DNA of 64,000 bases, taken from contig NZ_CP103794.1 in NCBI RefSeq assembly GCF_030388325.1, forward strand, positions 620,001 through 684,000, given 5' to 3'. Under the pieces are notes generated by a model, which worked only from the letters and a program-made list of their open reading frames with translations, was not told the DNA's origin and made no database searches. Shown here in pieces: positions 1 to 7,292 of this stretch. The DNA comes from Flavobacterium johnsoniae. GTDB taxonomy: Bacteria; Bacteroidota; Bacteroidia; Flavobacteriales; Flavobacteriaceae. The translations under genes were made by a program, and so were the position numbers. Each line of letters begins with the position of its first letter. Position 1 is the first letter of the stretch.

Positions 1-122
1 CCTGTTCGAGTGGTAATCCACTCATCATTGGTTTCAACCATTGTTTCTAAAACTTTGTTTGTAAGAACAAAGTCAGGAACGTATCCTCCAACAGCGGTAA
101 TTGCGGCTGTGATTGTATTCAT
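1..122 (-). CDS. fabH: 3-oxoacyl-ACP synthase III, N-terminal part (gene runs off the window)
   Basis: Only the first 40 codons are present; the gene starts at 122 and runs leftward out of the window. The visible protein has the FabH N-terminus, with a GGYVP turn followed by [10 protein letters not shown], which is highly conserved in ketoacyl-ACP synthase III. The family condenses acetyl-CoA with malonyl-ACP to start fatty acid synthesis in the cytoplasm. It lies downstream of pdxA, yceD and rpmF in the same orientation, a common gene order, but a terminator hairpin after rpmF suggests a separate promoter in 123-245. The active-site Cys, His and Asn lie outside the window. Confidence 0.88.
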   Translation of the reverse strand, partial: MNTITAAITAVGGYVPDFVLTNKVLETMVETNDEWITTRT

Positions 123-246
123 TATATTCTACTATTTTCCTTCCAAATTATCATTAATTTGAAAAATTTTTAAAAGGCTTGAAAATTACAAAAAAAAACG
201 AAACGATTTTGTCTATATTTTCCTAAAAAACGAAAATTATAACCAA

Positions 247-274
247 CAAAAAAAACTCTCACTATGTGAGAGTT
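247..274 (-). terminator. Rho-independent terminator after rpmF
   Basis: A 9-bp perfect stem (254-262 with 266-274) closes a 3-nt TAT loop. On the minus strand it is followed by a run of T. It sits just downstream of the rpmF stop and would separate rpmF from fabH. Confidence 0.75.
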
Positions 275-297
275 CTAGTATAATTTACAAAAACGTA

Positions 298-492
298 TTA
301 AGCAACCGCTTCAGATTTATCGATAACAACTTGCCCTCTGTAGTACATTTTACCTTCATGCCAGTAAGCTCTGTGGTATAAATGTGCTTCTCCAGTAATT
401 GGACATGTAGCGATTTGAGCTACAGTAGCTTTGTAATGTGTTCTTCTCTTATCTCTTCTTGTTTTCGAGGTCTTTCTCTTAGGATGTGCCAT
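298..492 (-). CDS. rpmF: 50S ribosomal protein L32
   Basis: This 64-residue basic protein begins [17 protein letters not shown], the diagnostic L32 N-terminus, and continues with the [15 protein letters not shown] segment of the family. L32 is a structural component of the large ribosomal subunit. The length is normal. It starts 9 bases after the stop of the YceD/DUF177 gene, a pairing conserved across bacteria, and the two are surely cotranscribed. A terminator follows at 247-274. One Cys (in CPITGE) remains of the zinc-ribbon region found in some L32 versions. Confidence 0.97.
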
Positions 493-501
493 TTTACTAT
501 A

Positions 502-1044
502 TTATTTATCCGTTAATAGTTTCTTTAATTTTTCCCAACGCGGGTCAATATCTTCTTCTTTGTTACTCTCTTCCTTTTGTTCTTTTACACTCAACTCATT
601 CAGTTTTGTTAAAGCTTCTGTCTGCAGACTTCCGTCTTTAACTCCTGGATGAATTCTTTTTTGAGGTACAGAAAGCGCGATCATTTCATAAATATACTGC
701 GCAACATCTATTTCAAACTCACCATGTGATAAAATCAACAATTCTTCATTATCATTATTGAATTCATCTCCAAAGCGAACAATAAGCTTCATTTTCCCTT
801 TTATAGGTAAATCAAAATCTTCGCCTGTTAGATCACAAGGCACATTTACGGTTCCTTTGTGTTTGAATTCTAATTCTAACATTGTGCTTTTCTTTTCAAA
901 AAGCAATTTGACTTTTATATCCGAACTCTGAAACTCATCGTATTCAAAATCCTTAAAAAACTCATTATTTATCTGATACTCAAAATGGTGTTTTCCTAGT
1001 TTTAATCCTACGAAAGGAATTAAAAATTCTTTTGTTTTGCTCAT
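502..1044 (-). CDS. YceD/DUF177 family protein
   Basis: A 180-aa acidic protein with a CDLTGEDFDLPI segment in the middle, matching the position of the CxRC-type motif of the YceD (DUF177) family. Family members are encoded beside rpmF and have been linked to 23S rRNA or ribosome assembly in bacteria and chloroplasts. The second cysteine of the usual C-x-x-C pair is absent, which is common in Bacteroidota versions. The C-terminus (residues 145-180) is highly charged and ends in DPRWEKLKKLL, also typical. The assignment rests on this motif and on synteny with rpmF. Confidence 0.85.
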   Translation of the reverse strand: MSKTKEFLIPFVGLKLGKHHFEYQINNEFFKDFEYDEFQSSDIKVKLLFEKKSTMLELEFKHKGTVNVPCDLTGEDFDLPIKGKMKLIVRFGDEFNNDNEELLILSHGEFEIDVAQYIYEMIALSVPQKRIHPGVKDGSLQTEALTKLNELSVKEQKEESNKEEDIDPRWEKLKKLLTDK

Positions 1045-1149
1045 TTCAACATCAATTTGATCAATTCGTTTCTAAAACTAGATATCTGAATTGGGGTGCA
1101 AAGATATAAAATTATTATAAATCTAATAATCTTATTCACCTTTTTTTGT

Positions 1150-2199
1150 TTATAACTGTTTTTCTTTTATTTTAAGAGGTTTTTGGCTAATCTCCTCATA
1201 CTGATTACGCGAGCGAAAAATATCGATCGCAAGATATACTGCTTCTGTAAAAGAATTGTAATCTGCCATATCTTTTCCTGCAATATCATAAGCTGTGCCG
1301 TGATCTGGCGAAGTTCTAACTTTATTTAAACCTGCCGTATAATTGACTCCTTTTCCAAAAGATAATGTTTTGAACGGAATTAATCCTTGATCGTGATACA
1401 TAGCTACAATTGCATCGTATTTTTCATAATGACCGCTTCCGAAAAAACCATCCGCTGGAAACGGACCAAAAACCATTGTTCCTGAATCGAATATTTTCTT
1501 TAATGTTGGTTTTAAAACCAAATCATCTTCTTTTCCGATAACACCACCATCGCCAGCATGCGGATTTAATCCTAAAACTGCAATTTTCGGTTTTACAATA
1601 CTAAAATCCTGAACCAACGATTTTCTTATAGTTTCAATTTTTGTAGTAATTAATTCTTCTGTTAAATGTGAAGCAACTTGGTTTAATGGTACATGATCTG
1701 TAATTAATCCTACTCGCAAATTATCTTGAACCATCATCATAAGCGCATTGCCTTCTAATTCCTGATCTAAATAATCGGTATGTCCTGGAAATTTAAAATC
1801 ATCCGATTGGATATTATATTTATTGATAGGTGCTGTTACCAAAACATCAATTTCTCCGTCTTTGAGAGCTTTAGTTGCCGCAACAAATGATTTAATCGCA
1901 TATTCTCCAATTTTTGAATCATTTGTTCCTAAATTAATATCAACACCTTCTCTCCAAAGATTAAAAACATTTACTTTTCCCGGAATGACCTGATCTAACT
2001 TATCAACTCCATGAAACTGAACTGTCGATGTAAAACTTTTTTTAACGAATGAAAGAATCTTCGCATTTGCAAAAATAACCGGCGTACACAATTCCAACAT
2101 ACGAGAATCTTCGAATGTTTTTAGTATAACTTCGCTTCCAATACCGTTTAAATCTCCTACTGAAATTCCAACAATTATATTTTCTGCTTTTTTATTCAT
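1150..2199 (-). CDS. pdxA: 4-hydroxythreonine-4-phosphate dehydrogenase
   Basis: This 349-aa protein matches the usual PdxA length. Recognisable motifs are GDLNGIGSEV near the N-terminus, APINK, PGHTDYL, GLNPHAGDGG and MYHDQGLIPFK; the histidines in the last three segments fit the metal-binding positions. PdxA oxidises 4-phosphohydroxy-L-threonine in the DXP-independent branch of pyridoxal phosphate synthesis. It lies 105 bases upstream of the yceD homologue and diverges from ribE, from which it is separated by 57 bases. On the minus strand a TAAATTTG box (2233-2240) is a plausible -7 element, although the nearest TTG is only 14 bases away. Confidence 0.96.
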   Translation of the reverse strand: MNKKAENIIVGISVGDLNGIGSEVILKTFEDSRMLELCTPVIFANAKILSFVKKSFTSTVQFHGVDKLDQVIPGKVNVFNLWREGVDINLGTNDSKIGEYAIKSFVAATKALKDGEIDVLVTAPINKYNIQSDDFKFPGHTDYLDQELEGNALMMMVQDNLRVGLITDHVPLNQVASHLTEELITTKIETIRKSLVQDFSIVKPKIAVLGLNPHAGDGGVIGKEDDLVLKPTLKKIFDSGTMVFGPFPADGFFGSGHYEKYDAIVAMYHDQGLIPFKTLSFGKGVNYTAGLNKVRTSPDHGTAYDIAGKDMADYNSFTEAVYLAIDIFRSRNQYEEISQKPLKIKEKQL

Positions 2200-2219
2200 G
2201 AGCTCAGTTTATTTATTAC

Positions 2220-2227
2220 TAATTTTG
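2220..2227 (+). promoter_or_regulatory. Candidate -7 element for ribE
   Basis: TAATTTTG fits the Bacteroidota TANNTTTG -7 consensus and lies 29 bases upstream of the ribE start. A TTG at the expected -33 distance is not evident, so the call is tentative. Confidence 0.4.
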
Positions 2228-2256
2228 ATGTGCAAATTTAGTAAAATAAAACCACA

Positions 2257-2847
2257 ATGTTCACAGGAATTATAGAAACACTCGGCAGGGTTCACGAAAT
2301 CCAGAAAGACCAAAACAATCTACATATAACAGTTGACTCTTCCACAACACAGGAATTAAAAATAGACCAGAGCGTTTCTCATAACGGAATCTGCCTTACG
2401 GTTGTTGCAATCAAAGATTCTCTTTATACCGTAACCGCAATAGACGAAACTATTTTGAAGACAAATATTGGAGATTGGCAGGTTGGCGATATTATTAATT
2501 TAGAAAGAGGAATGAAGCTTGGAGATCGTCTAGACGGACATATTGTGCAAGGACACGTTGACCAAACTGGAACTTGCATCAAAATCGAAGAAGCTAACGG
2601 AAGCTGGAATTACACTTTTGAATACGACAAAAATCTAAATAACATTACTATCGAAAAAGGTTCGATTACTGTAAACGGAGTAAGTTTGACGGTTGTAAAT
2701 TCTAAAACAAACGAATTTAGCGTTTCGATTATTCCATATACTTTTGAGCACACAAATTTTAAAGATTTTAAAGTCGGAACAAAAATCAATTTGGAATTTG
2801 ATGTAGTTGGAAAATATATTTCCAGACTTTACTCAATAAACAAATAA
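2257..2847 (+). CDS. ribE: Riboflavin synthase, alpha subunit
   Basis: The protein has 196 residues, the standard size, and two tandem lumazine-binding domains. It starts MFTGIIETLGRV, the invariant N-terminus, and the second half begins with GHIVQGHVDQTG around residue 95. The repeated NGICLTV and NGVSLTV segments mark the equivalent positions in the two halves. It catalyses dismutation of two 6,7-dimethyl-8-ribityllumazine molecules to riboflavin in the cytosol. The gene stands alone, divergent from pdxA, and ends at a bidirectional terminator shared with the convergent small gene at 2882-3136. Confidence 0.97.
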   Translation: MFTGIIETLGRVHEIQKDQNNLHITVDSSTTQELKIDQSVSHNGICLTVVAIKDSLYTVTAIDETILKTNIGDWQVGDIINLERGMKLGDRLDGHIVQGHVDQTGTCIKIEEANGSWNYTFEYDKNLNNITIEKGSITVNGVSLTVVNSKTNEFSVSIIPYTFEHTNFKDFKVGTKINLEFDVVGKYISRLYSINK

Positions 2848-2867
2848 TCTCAATCAGATTTTCTAAT

Positions 2868-2900
2868 AAAAAAAGCTTCAGTTAAACTGAAGCTTTTTTT
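2868..2900. terminator. Bidirectional terminator between ribE and the convergent small gene
   Basis: An 8-bp GC-containing stem (2875-2882 with 2886-2893) is flanked by A and T runs on both sides. It overlaps the stop codon of the minus-strand gene, so one hairpin serves both converging transcripts. Confidence 0.8.
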
Positions 2901-3136
2901 ATTTTATTTTTATATATAACGGTCGCTCCTAGAGCCAAACCACCAATTGCTAGAAAAACAATATTTTGATCGATTGGAAAAGGCGGAACTCCATCATCAC
3001 CACCTTGACAAAATTCACAATCAGCTGTACTTGCATTTTTCGCCGTCGGTTGCGGCGGATTAGGAGCAGCAAATGCTAATGAAACATTGAATAATATTAT
3101 TGTAACTGCTAAAAAGGGGGCTTTTAGTTTTCTCAT
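2882..3136 (-). CDS. Small exported protein with a PID-type C-terminal membrane tail
   Basis: The 84-aa protein has a signal peptide (MRKLK, hydrophobic stretch, AFAA, residues 1-24). A short Pro/Asn-rich segment with a CEFC pair and GGDD follows, then FPIDQ, a hydrophobic helix of about 18 residues and a basic tail (KNKIKK). The PID, hydrophobic helix, basic end arrangement resembles the short C-terminal sorting or anchoring tails widespread in Flavobacteriia. Almost nothing besides the signal and tail is left, so its own function cannot be stated. It could also be a simple small inner-membrane protein. No sorting enzyme gene is visible nearby. Confidence 0.6.
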   Translation of the reverse strand: MRKLKAPFLAVTIILFNVSLAFAAPNPPQPTAKNASTADCEFCQGGDDGVPPFPIDQNIVFLAIGGLALGATVIYKNKIKKASV

Positions 3137-3615
3137 AAATTCAAGCTGTTTAAAATCAACAAGCTATAATTAATAAACAAATTTTTCTTCTATAGAAATT
3201 TCTCACAAATATATTTTTCCCTACAAAATCTGGGACAAAAGTATAAGTTTTTTGAATAAAAGCAACTTTTAAAGCAAAAAACATAAAAGAAATTTTAACA
3301 GTTTTTTGCTCTCTAAGCCGAATACCTTTTTAGAAAACGTTGTAGCGCATAAAATCCTCATTTTCATATTATTCACGCAACTTTTAACCTTATAAGAATT
3401 TCCTGATTTTAACAAAATTGAAAAATACAATTTTGTTAAAAATTTCTATTTTATCCCATTTACGTAAAATTACATCAATCGGTTTTTTGACTTTTTAATT
3501 ACCATTTATTCCCTCTCTAAAACAATTTTCTTTACAAAAGATTGTAATTAGAAAACAGTCTTTCTATTTTTACTATCAGGAAATTTTCAGACTCAAAACC
3601 ACTCAACTAACAAAA
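3137..3615. other. 479-bp intergenic region upstream of the cytosine methyltransferase
   Basis: Very AT-rich, with no convincing reading frame. It contains one perfect 14-bp inverted repeat with a 7-nt loop (3407-3420 with 3428-3441), which could be a weak terminator or a regulator site for the methyltransferase gene. Nothing else stands out. Confidence 0.6.
3407..3441. repeat. 14-bp perfect inverted repeat
   Basis: TTTTAACAAAATTG is followed after 7 bases by its exact complement. It lies 175 bases before the methyltransferase start. Function is not evident; a regulator site is possible because solitary methyltransferase genes are often controlled. Confidence 0.5.
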
Positions 3616-4602
3616 ATGGCAAACAAATATACCGTAGGAAGTTTATACGCAGGTGTTGGCGGTATTTGTTTGGGTTTTGAAAATGCAGGTTTTAAATTAG
3701 AGTGGGCAAATGAATTTGATAAAAAAGCCTGTATTACTTATAAAAACAACTTTGACCACACTCTCTTTGAAGGCGATGTAATGGATCTTGAAGTTAAAAA
3801 CCTCAAAAAAGTGGACATTCTTACGGCAGGATTTCCGTGTCAGCCTTTTTCGCTTGCAGGTCATAGAAAAGGTTTTGAGGATGTTCGAGGAAATCATTTT
3901 TTTAAAATATTGGATTTTGTTGACGAAATGAGACCTAAAGTTGTATTTCTGGAAAATGTCAAAAATTTAAAAAGTCATGACAAGGGAAATACGATGAAAG
4001 TTATAGAAAGCGAAATAAAAAAACGCAACTACACTTTTGATAGCGCCATTTTGAATACCAAAGATTTCGGAAACATTCCGCACAATCGTGAGCGAATTTT
4101 CATGGTTGCTTTTGATAAAGACTTTGTAAAAAGAGGTTTTAAATTTCATTTTCCCGAAAAAGAACAATTAACCAAAAAGGTTACCGATCTGATTACAAAA
4201 GAGCAAGTAGAAAAGAAATTTTATTACACCGAAGACAAATACATGTACAAAATGCTAAAAGAAGCTGTTGTACGCGAAGACAGAATTTATCAATTTAGAA
4301 GACAATATGTTCGGGAAAACAAAAGAAAAGTCTGCCCAACTTTAACAGCAAATATGGGAACTGGCGGCCATAATGTTCCAATTATTACAACCGATTTTGG
4401 TTTTAGAAAATTAACTCCTAGAGAATGTTTTCGTTTTCAAGGATTTCCAGATAGTTATAAATTGCCAAAAATTTCTAATTCTAACCTTTATAAACAAGCT
4501 GGAAATTCGGTCAGTATGCCTGTTATTCAAAGATTGGCTTCTGAGATTTACAAATGCATTGAGAAAATAGAAAACAAAAAAGCAAAAGCGCAAAAAGCTT
4601 AA
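3616..4602 (+). CDS. dcm: DNA (cytosine-5-)-methyltransferase
   Basis: A complete 328-aa C5-methyltransferase. Motif I is GSLYAGVGGICLGFENAGF, motif IV contains the catalytic Cys in GFPCQPFSLAGHRKGF, motif VI is FLENVKNL and motif VIII is PHNRERIFMV. The target-recognition segment lies between about residues 215 and 260 (CPTLTANMGTGGHN), and motifs IX-X (LTPRECFRFQGFPD and YKQAGNSVSMPVI) close the protein. It transfers a methyl group from SAM to cytosine in a short DNA site; the exact site cannot be read from sequence. No cognate endonuclease is adjacent. A Vsr-like gene converges on it and their stop codons overlap by 4 bases. It lies outside the tRNA-bounded island. Confidence 0.95.
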   Translation: MANKYTVGSLYAGVGGICLGFENAGFKLEWANEFDKKACITYKNNFDHTLFEGDVMDLEVKNLKKVDILTAGFPCQPFSLAGHRKGFEDVRGNHFFKILDFVDEMRPKVVFLENVKNLKSHDKGNTMKVIESEIKKRNYTFDSAILNTKDFGNIPHNRERIFMVAFDKDFVKRGFKFHFPEKEQLTKKVTDLITKEQVEKKFYYTEDKYMYKMLKEAVVREDRIYQFRRQYVRENKRKVCPTLTANMGTGGHNVPIITTDFGFRKLTPRECFRFQGFPDSYKLPKISNSNLYKQAGNSVSMPVIQRLASEIYKCIEKIENKKAKAQKA

Positions 4603-5018
4603 ATACTCCGAAGCATAATTGCTCCTTCAATTTTGGCGACGCAAACTTCAAGATTTTTCTCAATCTCTTTACTCCAGAATCTCAAAATCGTCCATTTTTT
4701 TGAAATAAGAAACGCATTAACTTCTTGATCTCTTTCTATATTTCTCTGAATTTTCGGAATCCAATATTCTCGATTCGATTTGATTCTTGATTGTTCTGTT
4801 TCCCAATCTTTTCCATGAAAGAATTCGCTGTCGACAAAAATCGCGATTTTATATTTGGCAAAAGTTAGGTCAGGTCTTCCAAATATCTTTTTATTATTTT
4901 TTCGATATCTGTAACCTAATTTCCATAACGCTTTAGCAAGCCTTACTTCGCCTTTTGTAGCAGTACTTTTTATCGCCTGCATAGTTTTGCTCCTCTGTTC
5001 GGGAGTCAATCTATCCAT
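4599..5018 (-). CDS. vsr: Very short patch repair (Vsr)-like endonuclease
   Basis: The protein has 139 residues, close to the family length. It shows RSKTMQAIKST, ALWKLGYRYRKN, FGRPDLTFAKYKIAIFVDSEFFHGKDW and IPKIQRNIERD in the order expected for Vsr. The Asp in GRPD and the His in FFHGKDW occupy catalytic positions. The zinc-binding cysteines of E. coli Vsr (CFWH region) are replaced here by SEFFHGKDW, as in a widespread variant subfamily. Vsr nicks beside T:G mismatches produced by deamination of 5-methylcytosine, so pairing with the Dcm gene makes sense. The 3' ends overlap tail to tail by 4 bases. Confidence 0.88.
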   Translation of the reverse strand: MDRLTPEQRSKTMQAIKSTATKGEVRLAKALWKLGYRYRKNNKKIFGRPDLTFAKYKIAIFVDSEFFHGKDWETEQSRIKSNREYWIPKIQRNIERDQEVNAFLISKKWTILRFWSKEIEKNLEVCVAKIEGAIMLRSI

Positions 5019-5117
5019 CTGAAGATTAAATTTGTTTCGGATGGATAAAGTTAAGGGATTTTATAGAATGAAAAGTTTAAATATTATTGCTTCGAAATTT
5101 CATCTTTCACAGCTAAA

Positions 5118-5151
5118 AAACAAAAAAGCCTCTACATTTCTGTAAAGGCTT
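5118..5151 (-). terminator. Original tRNA terminator, left copy of a 34-bp direct repeat
   Basis: An A-run, the imperfect hairpin GCCTCTACA...TGTAAAGGC and a T-run on the minus strand. The identical 34 bases recur at 28295-28328. This copy is the chromosomal terminator that followed the tRNA before the island inserted. Confidence 0.75.
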
Positions 5152-5166
5152 TGTGTTTCTAAAGAA

Positions 5167-5209
5167 GTGGTCCCACCTGGGCTCGAACCAGGGACCACCT
5201 GATTATGAG
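5167..5209. repeat. attL: 43-bp tRNA 3'-half duplicate at left end of island
   Basis: The 43 bases are identical to 28339-28381 and cover the anticodon loop, variable loop, T arm and acceptor 3' strand of the tRNA(CAT) gene. The 5' half of the tRNA is missing here, so this is the displaced chromosomal 3' end. The integrase gene starts 153 bases to the right, as expected for a tyrosine-recombinase element inserted in a tRNA. Confidence 0.93.
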
Positions 5210-5361
5210 ATAGACTATTAATGTTTGTATTTAATTGCATTTAGCTTCAAAGCTACTGTTTTATAGTTATTCATCATTTTTAAAAAATACTTTTGTTTCA
5301 TCCTACTTCACAATATGTATGCATTTGTTGTACGTATGTTGAACTTTTAAAAATATTAAAA

Positions 5362-6588
5362 ATGAAAGCTAGTGTAAAAATCATCCTAAAAAAAACAATG
5401 CTTAATGATGGCACTTTTCCAATTAATTTAAGAATAACGATAAACAGAAAATCGAAATTCTACAAAACCCCTTACAATGTATTACCAAAATTTTGGAACA
5501 ACAAAGCAAATGAATTTACAACTAAATTCCCAAATTATTTACAATGTAATCGAATATTAAATTCAATAAAACAAGATGCTTCCAAAATATTAAACATAAT
5601 GATCGAGGAAGGTCATAACTATTCCCTTGAATCATTTGACTCTTTATTTAGACCTGAAGAAGTTAAAAAGATAAGCTTTATCACTTATTTTGAGGAGAGA
5701 AAACTTCAATTAAAAGAATCTGGAAAAATAAGCTCAAGCTGTTCCTATCGTGATACCATTTCTGCTCTTATGAGATTTAGACCAACAATCATAACTTACG
5801 ATTTTACAAAAATTAATTACGATTTTTTAATGGCTTTTGAATCTCATTTACGAGCTCATGATTGTAACGATGGTGGTATTGGCGTATATATGCGTAACAT
5901 TAGAGCAATATACAACTCAGCAATAAAATCTAAAATTGTTTCTAGTGAATTTTATCCTTTTAAAGATTATATAATTTCAAAATTGAAATCCAGTAAAGTA
6001 AAGAAGGCTTTAAGTAAACAAGATTTACAACTATTACTGGACTATGACATATCTGAAAACAAAGAGGGTGCGAAAGCATTGTATACTTATCTATTTAGTT
6101 TTTACTGCCGAGGTATGAATTTCACAGATGTCGCTGAGTTAAAATGGGAAGATGTTGATTTAAGCAGTTTTTCGTATATTAGAAATAAAACGCAAGTAAA
6201 ATTAAATGTAAAAATTCCAAATAATCATTATACGAGAACTATTCTAAACTACTTTAAAATTTATCGACCGTTTGATACCGATTATATTTTTCCGATTTTA
6301 GACAAAGATGAAAAGTTGTATACAAAAGAAGAATTGAGAGATAGAAAAAAAAGTGTTTTAAATTATTATGGAAAACTTCTCAACATTATCGCACTCCAAT
6401 GTGGTATTAAAAACAAAGTGACTTTTTACACTGCCAGACACACCTTTGCAACAATCTCTTTAAAAAAAGGTATCAATACCGTCATGATTAAGCAAGCTTT
6501 AGGACATCAATCTATTAAAACAACTGAAACTTATTTAGAAGATTTCAATAATAAAGATTTAGATATCGCCTTTGAGAACTTAATCTAA
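5362..6588 (+). CDS. int: Tyrosine recombinase (integrase) of the island
   Basis: From the ATG at 5362 the protein has 408 aa; an upstream TTG at 5293 would add 23 Cys-rich residues and is unlikely to be the true start. The N-terminus (KASVKIILKKTMLNDGTFPI) is the Arm-type domain typical of Bacteroidota integrases, followed by a SAM-like core-binding domain (about 110-200). The catalytic domain shows Arg in YCRGMNFTDVAELKW, ARHTFAT, the GHQS box and the nucleophile Tyr in TTETYLEDF. All catalytic residues are present. It sits next to attL and should catalyse insertion into and excision from the tRNA(CAT) site. Confidence 0.95.
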   Translation: MKASVKIILKKTMLNDGTFPINLRITINRKSKFYKTPYNVLPKFWNNKANEFTTKFPNYLQCNRILNSIKQDASKILNIMIEEGHNYSLESFDSLFRPEEVKKISFITYFEERKLQLKESGKISSSCSYRDTISALMRFRPTIITYDFTKINYDFLMAFESHLRAHDCNDGGIGVYMRNIRAIYNSAIKSKIVSSEFYPFKDYIISKLKSSKVKKALSKQDLQLLLDYDISENKEGAKALYTYLFSFYCRGMNFTDVAELKWEDVDLSSFSYIRNKTQVKLNVKIPNNHYTRTILNYFKIYRPFDTDYIFPILDKDEKLYTKEELRDRKKSVLNYYGKLLNIIALQCGIKNKVTFYTARHTFATISLKKGINTVMIKQALGHQSIKTTETYLEDFNNKDLDIAFENLI

Positions 6589-7292
6589 AATTATTTTCAA
6601 AACAAAAAAAGAGAAAAAAGAAAGTCGTCGTATTAGTGGAGGTTTCAAAAAAAGTCAAGTTTTTTTGAAAAAATACTACCCCAATAGTTTTTAAGAATTG
6701 GAAATGTTTGTGTAATCGACTGTTGTTATGAAAATGTAAGGGTGGAGATTTTTTCAAAAACCCAGAGGGCTTGAACTTTACTTTTTGAAACCGGAACTTA
6801 CCTTTACTTTCTTTTTTATTTTTTTTTTCGAAGACTTGTGTTCTTGTTTTCCGATGGATTTGAGAAAGAGCAACCGCCGAAAAAACTAGGGGCGACAGAC
6901 ATAATACGGCTGGAATGCAGTGGAACGTAGCTTGCGGAGTGAAACGGAATGAAGCGGTATTGTGGATGCAATAGCCCCACCGAACGCAGGAAGAGAGCGT
7001 GTGAAGATGAGGAACAAGCAGCGCAATAAAAATAGCTGCTTATTTTCAAGCTGCTGTTTTTTTGTGCTGTGAAGTGCCTGTGAAACGGAGGGCGGTGGCT
7101 TTTTTTGCCGGCGACCGACTGGAACAGCCGAGCGGAACAAAGCGAACGACCGGAGAGAGACCACTTGATTGCGGGTGAAATTTATAACGGAAATGTTCTG
7201 CAGGAATTCTATATTCTTTTGAACTCATTGGAATCTTGGAATAAATGAAGATTTTATGCAACTGAGAAAGATAATGACTATTTCATTTATTT
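6589..7292. other. 704-bp noncoding region with a G-rich, structured-looking core
   Basis: No credible protein gene. It starts with an A/T-only hairpin (6643-6653 with 6660-6670). The stretch from about 6840 to 7180 is clearly richer in G+C than the rest of the island and purine-biased on the plus strand. It contains recurring motifs of the GGAACG, GAAGCGG and AGCGGAACAAAGCGAACG kind, and hairpin-prone pieces such as AGCAGC...GCTGCT near 7017-7040. It could be a noncoding RNA, a transfer or recombination site, or a remnant of another element. Confidence 0.55.

Noticed and set aside
5167..5209. A second tRNA gene at the left end of the island
   Set aside because: Only the 3' half is present; the D arm and 5' acceptor strand are missing, so it is the displaced att copy.
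5293..5361. N-terminal extension of the integrase from a TTG start
   Set aside because: The extra 23 residues are Cys-rich and unlike integrase N-termini; the ATG at 5362 gives the normal family start.
6816..7261. Several overlapping minus-strand open frames beside the integrase
   Set aside because: Three frames are open at once only because the G-rich segment lacks stops; the translations are low-complexity Ser/Pro/Leu/Arg-rich without recognisable domains. Treated as noncoding.
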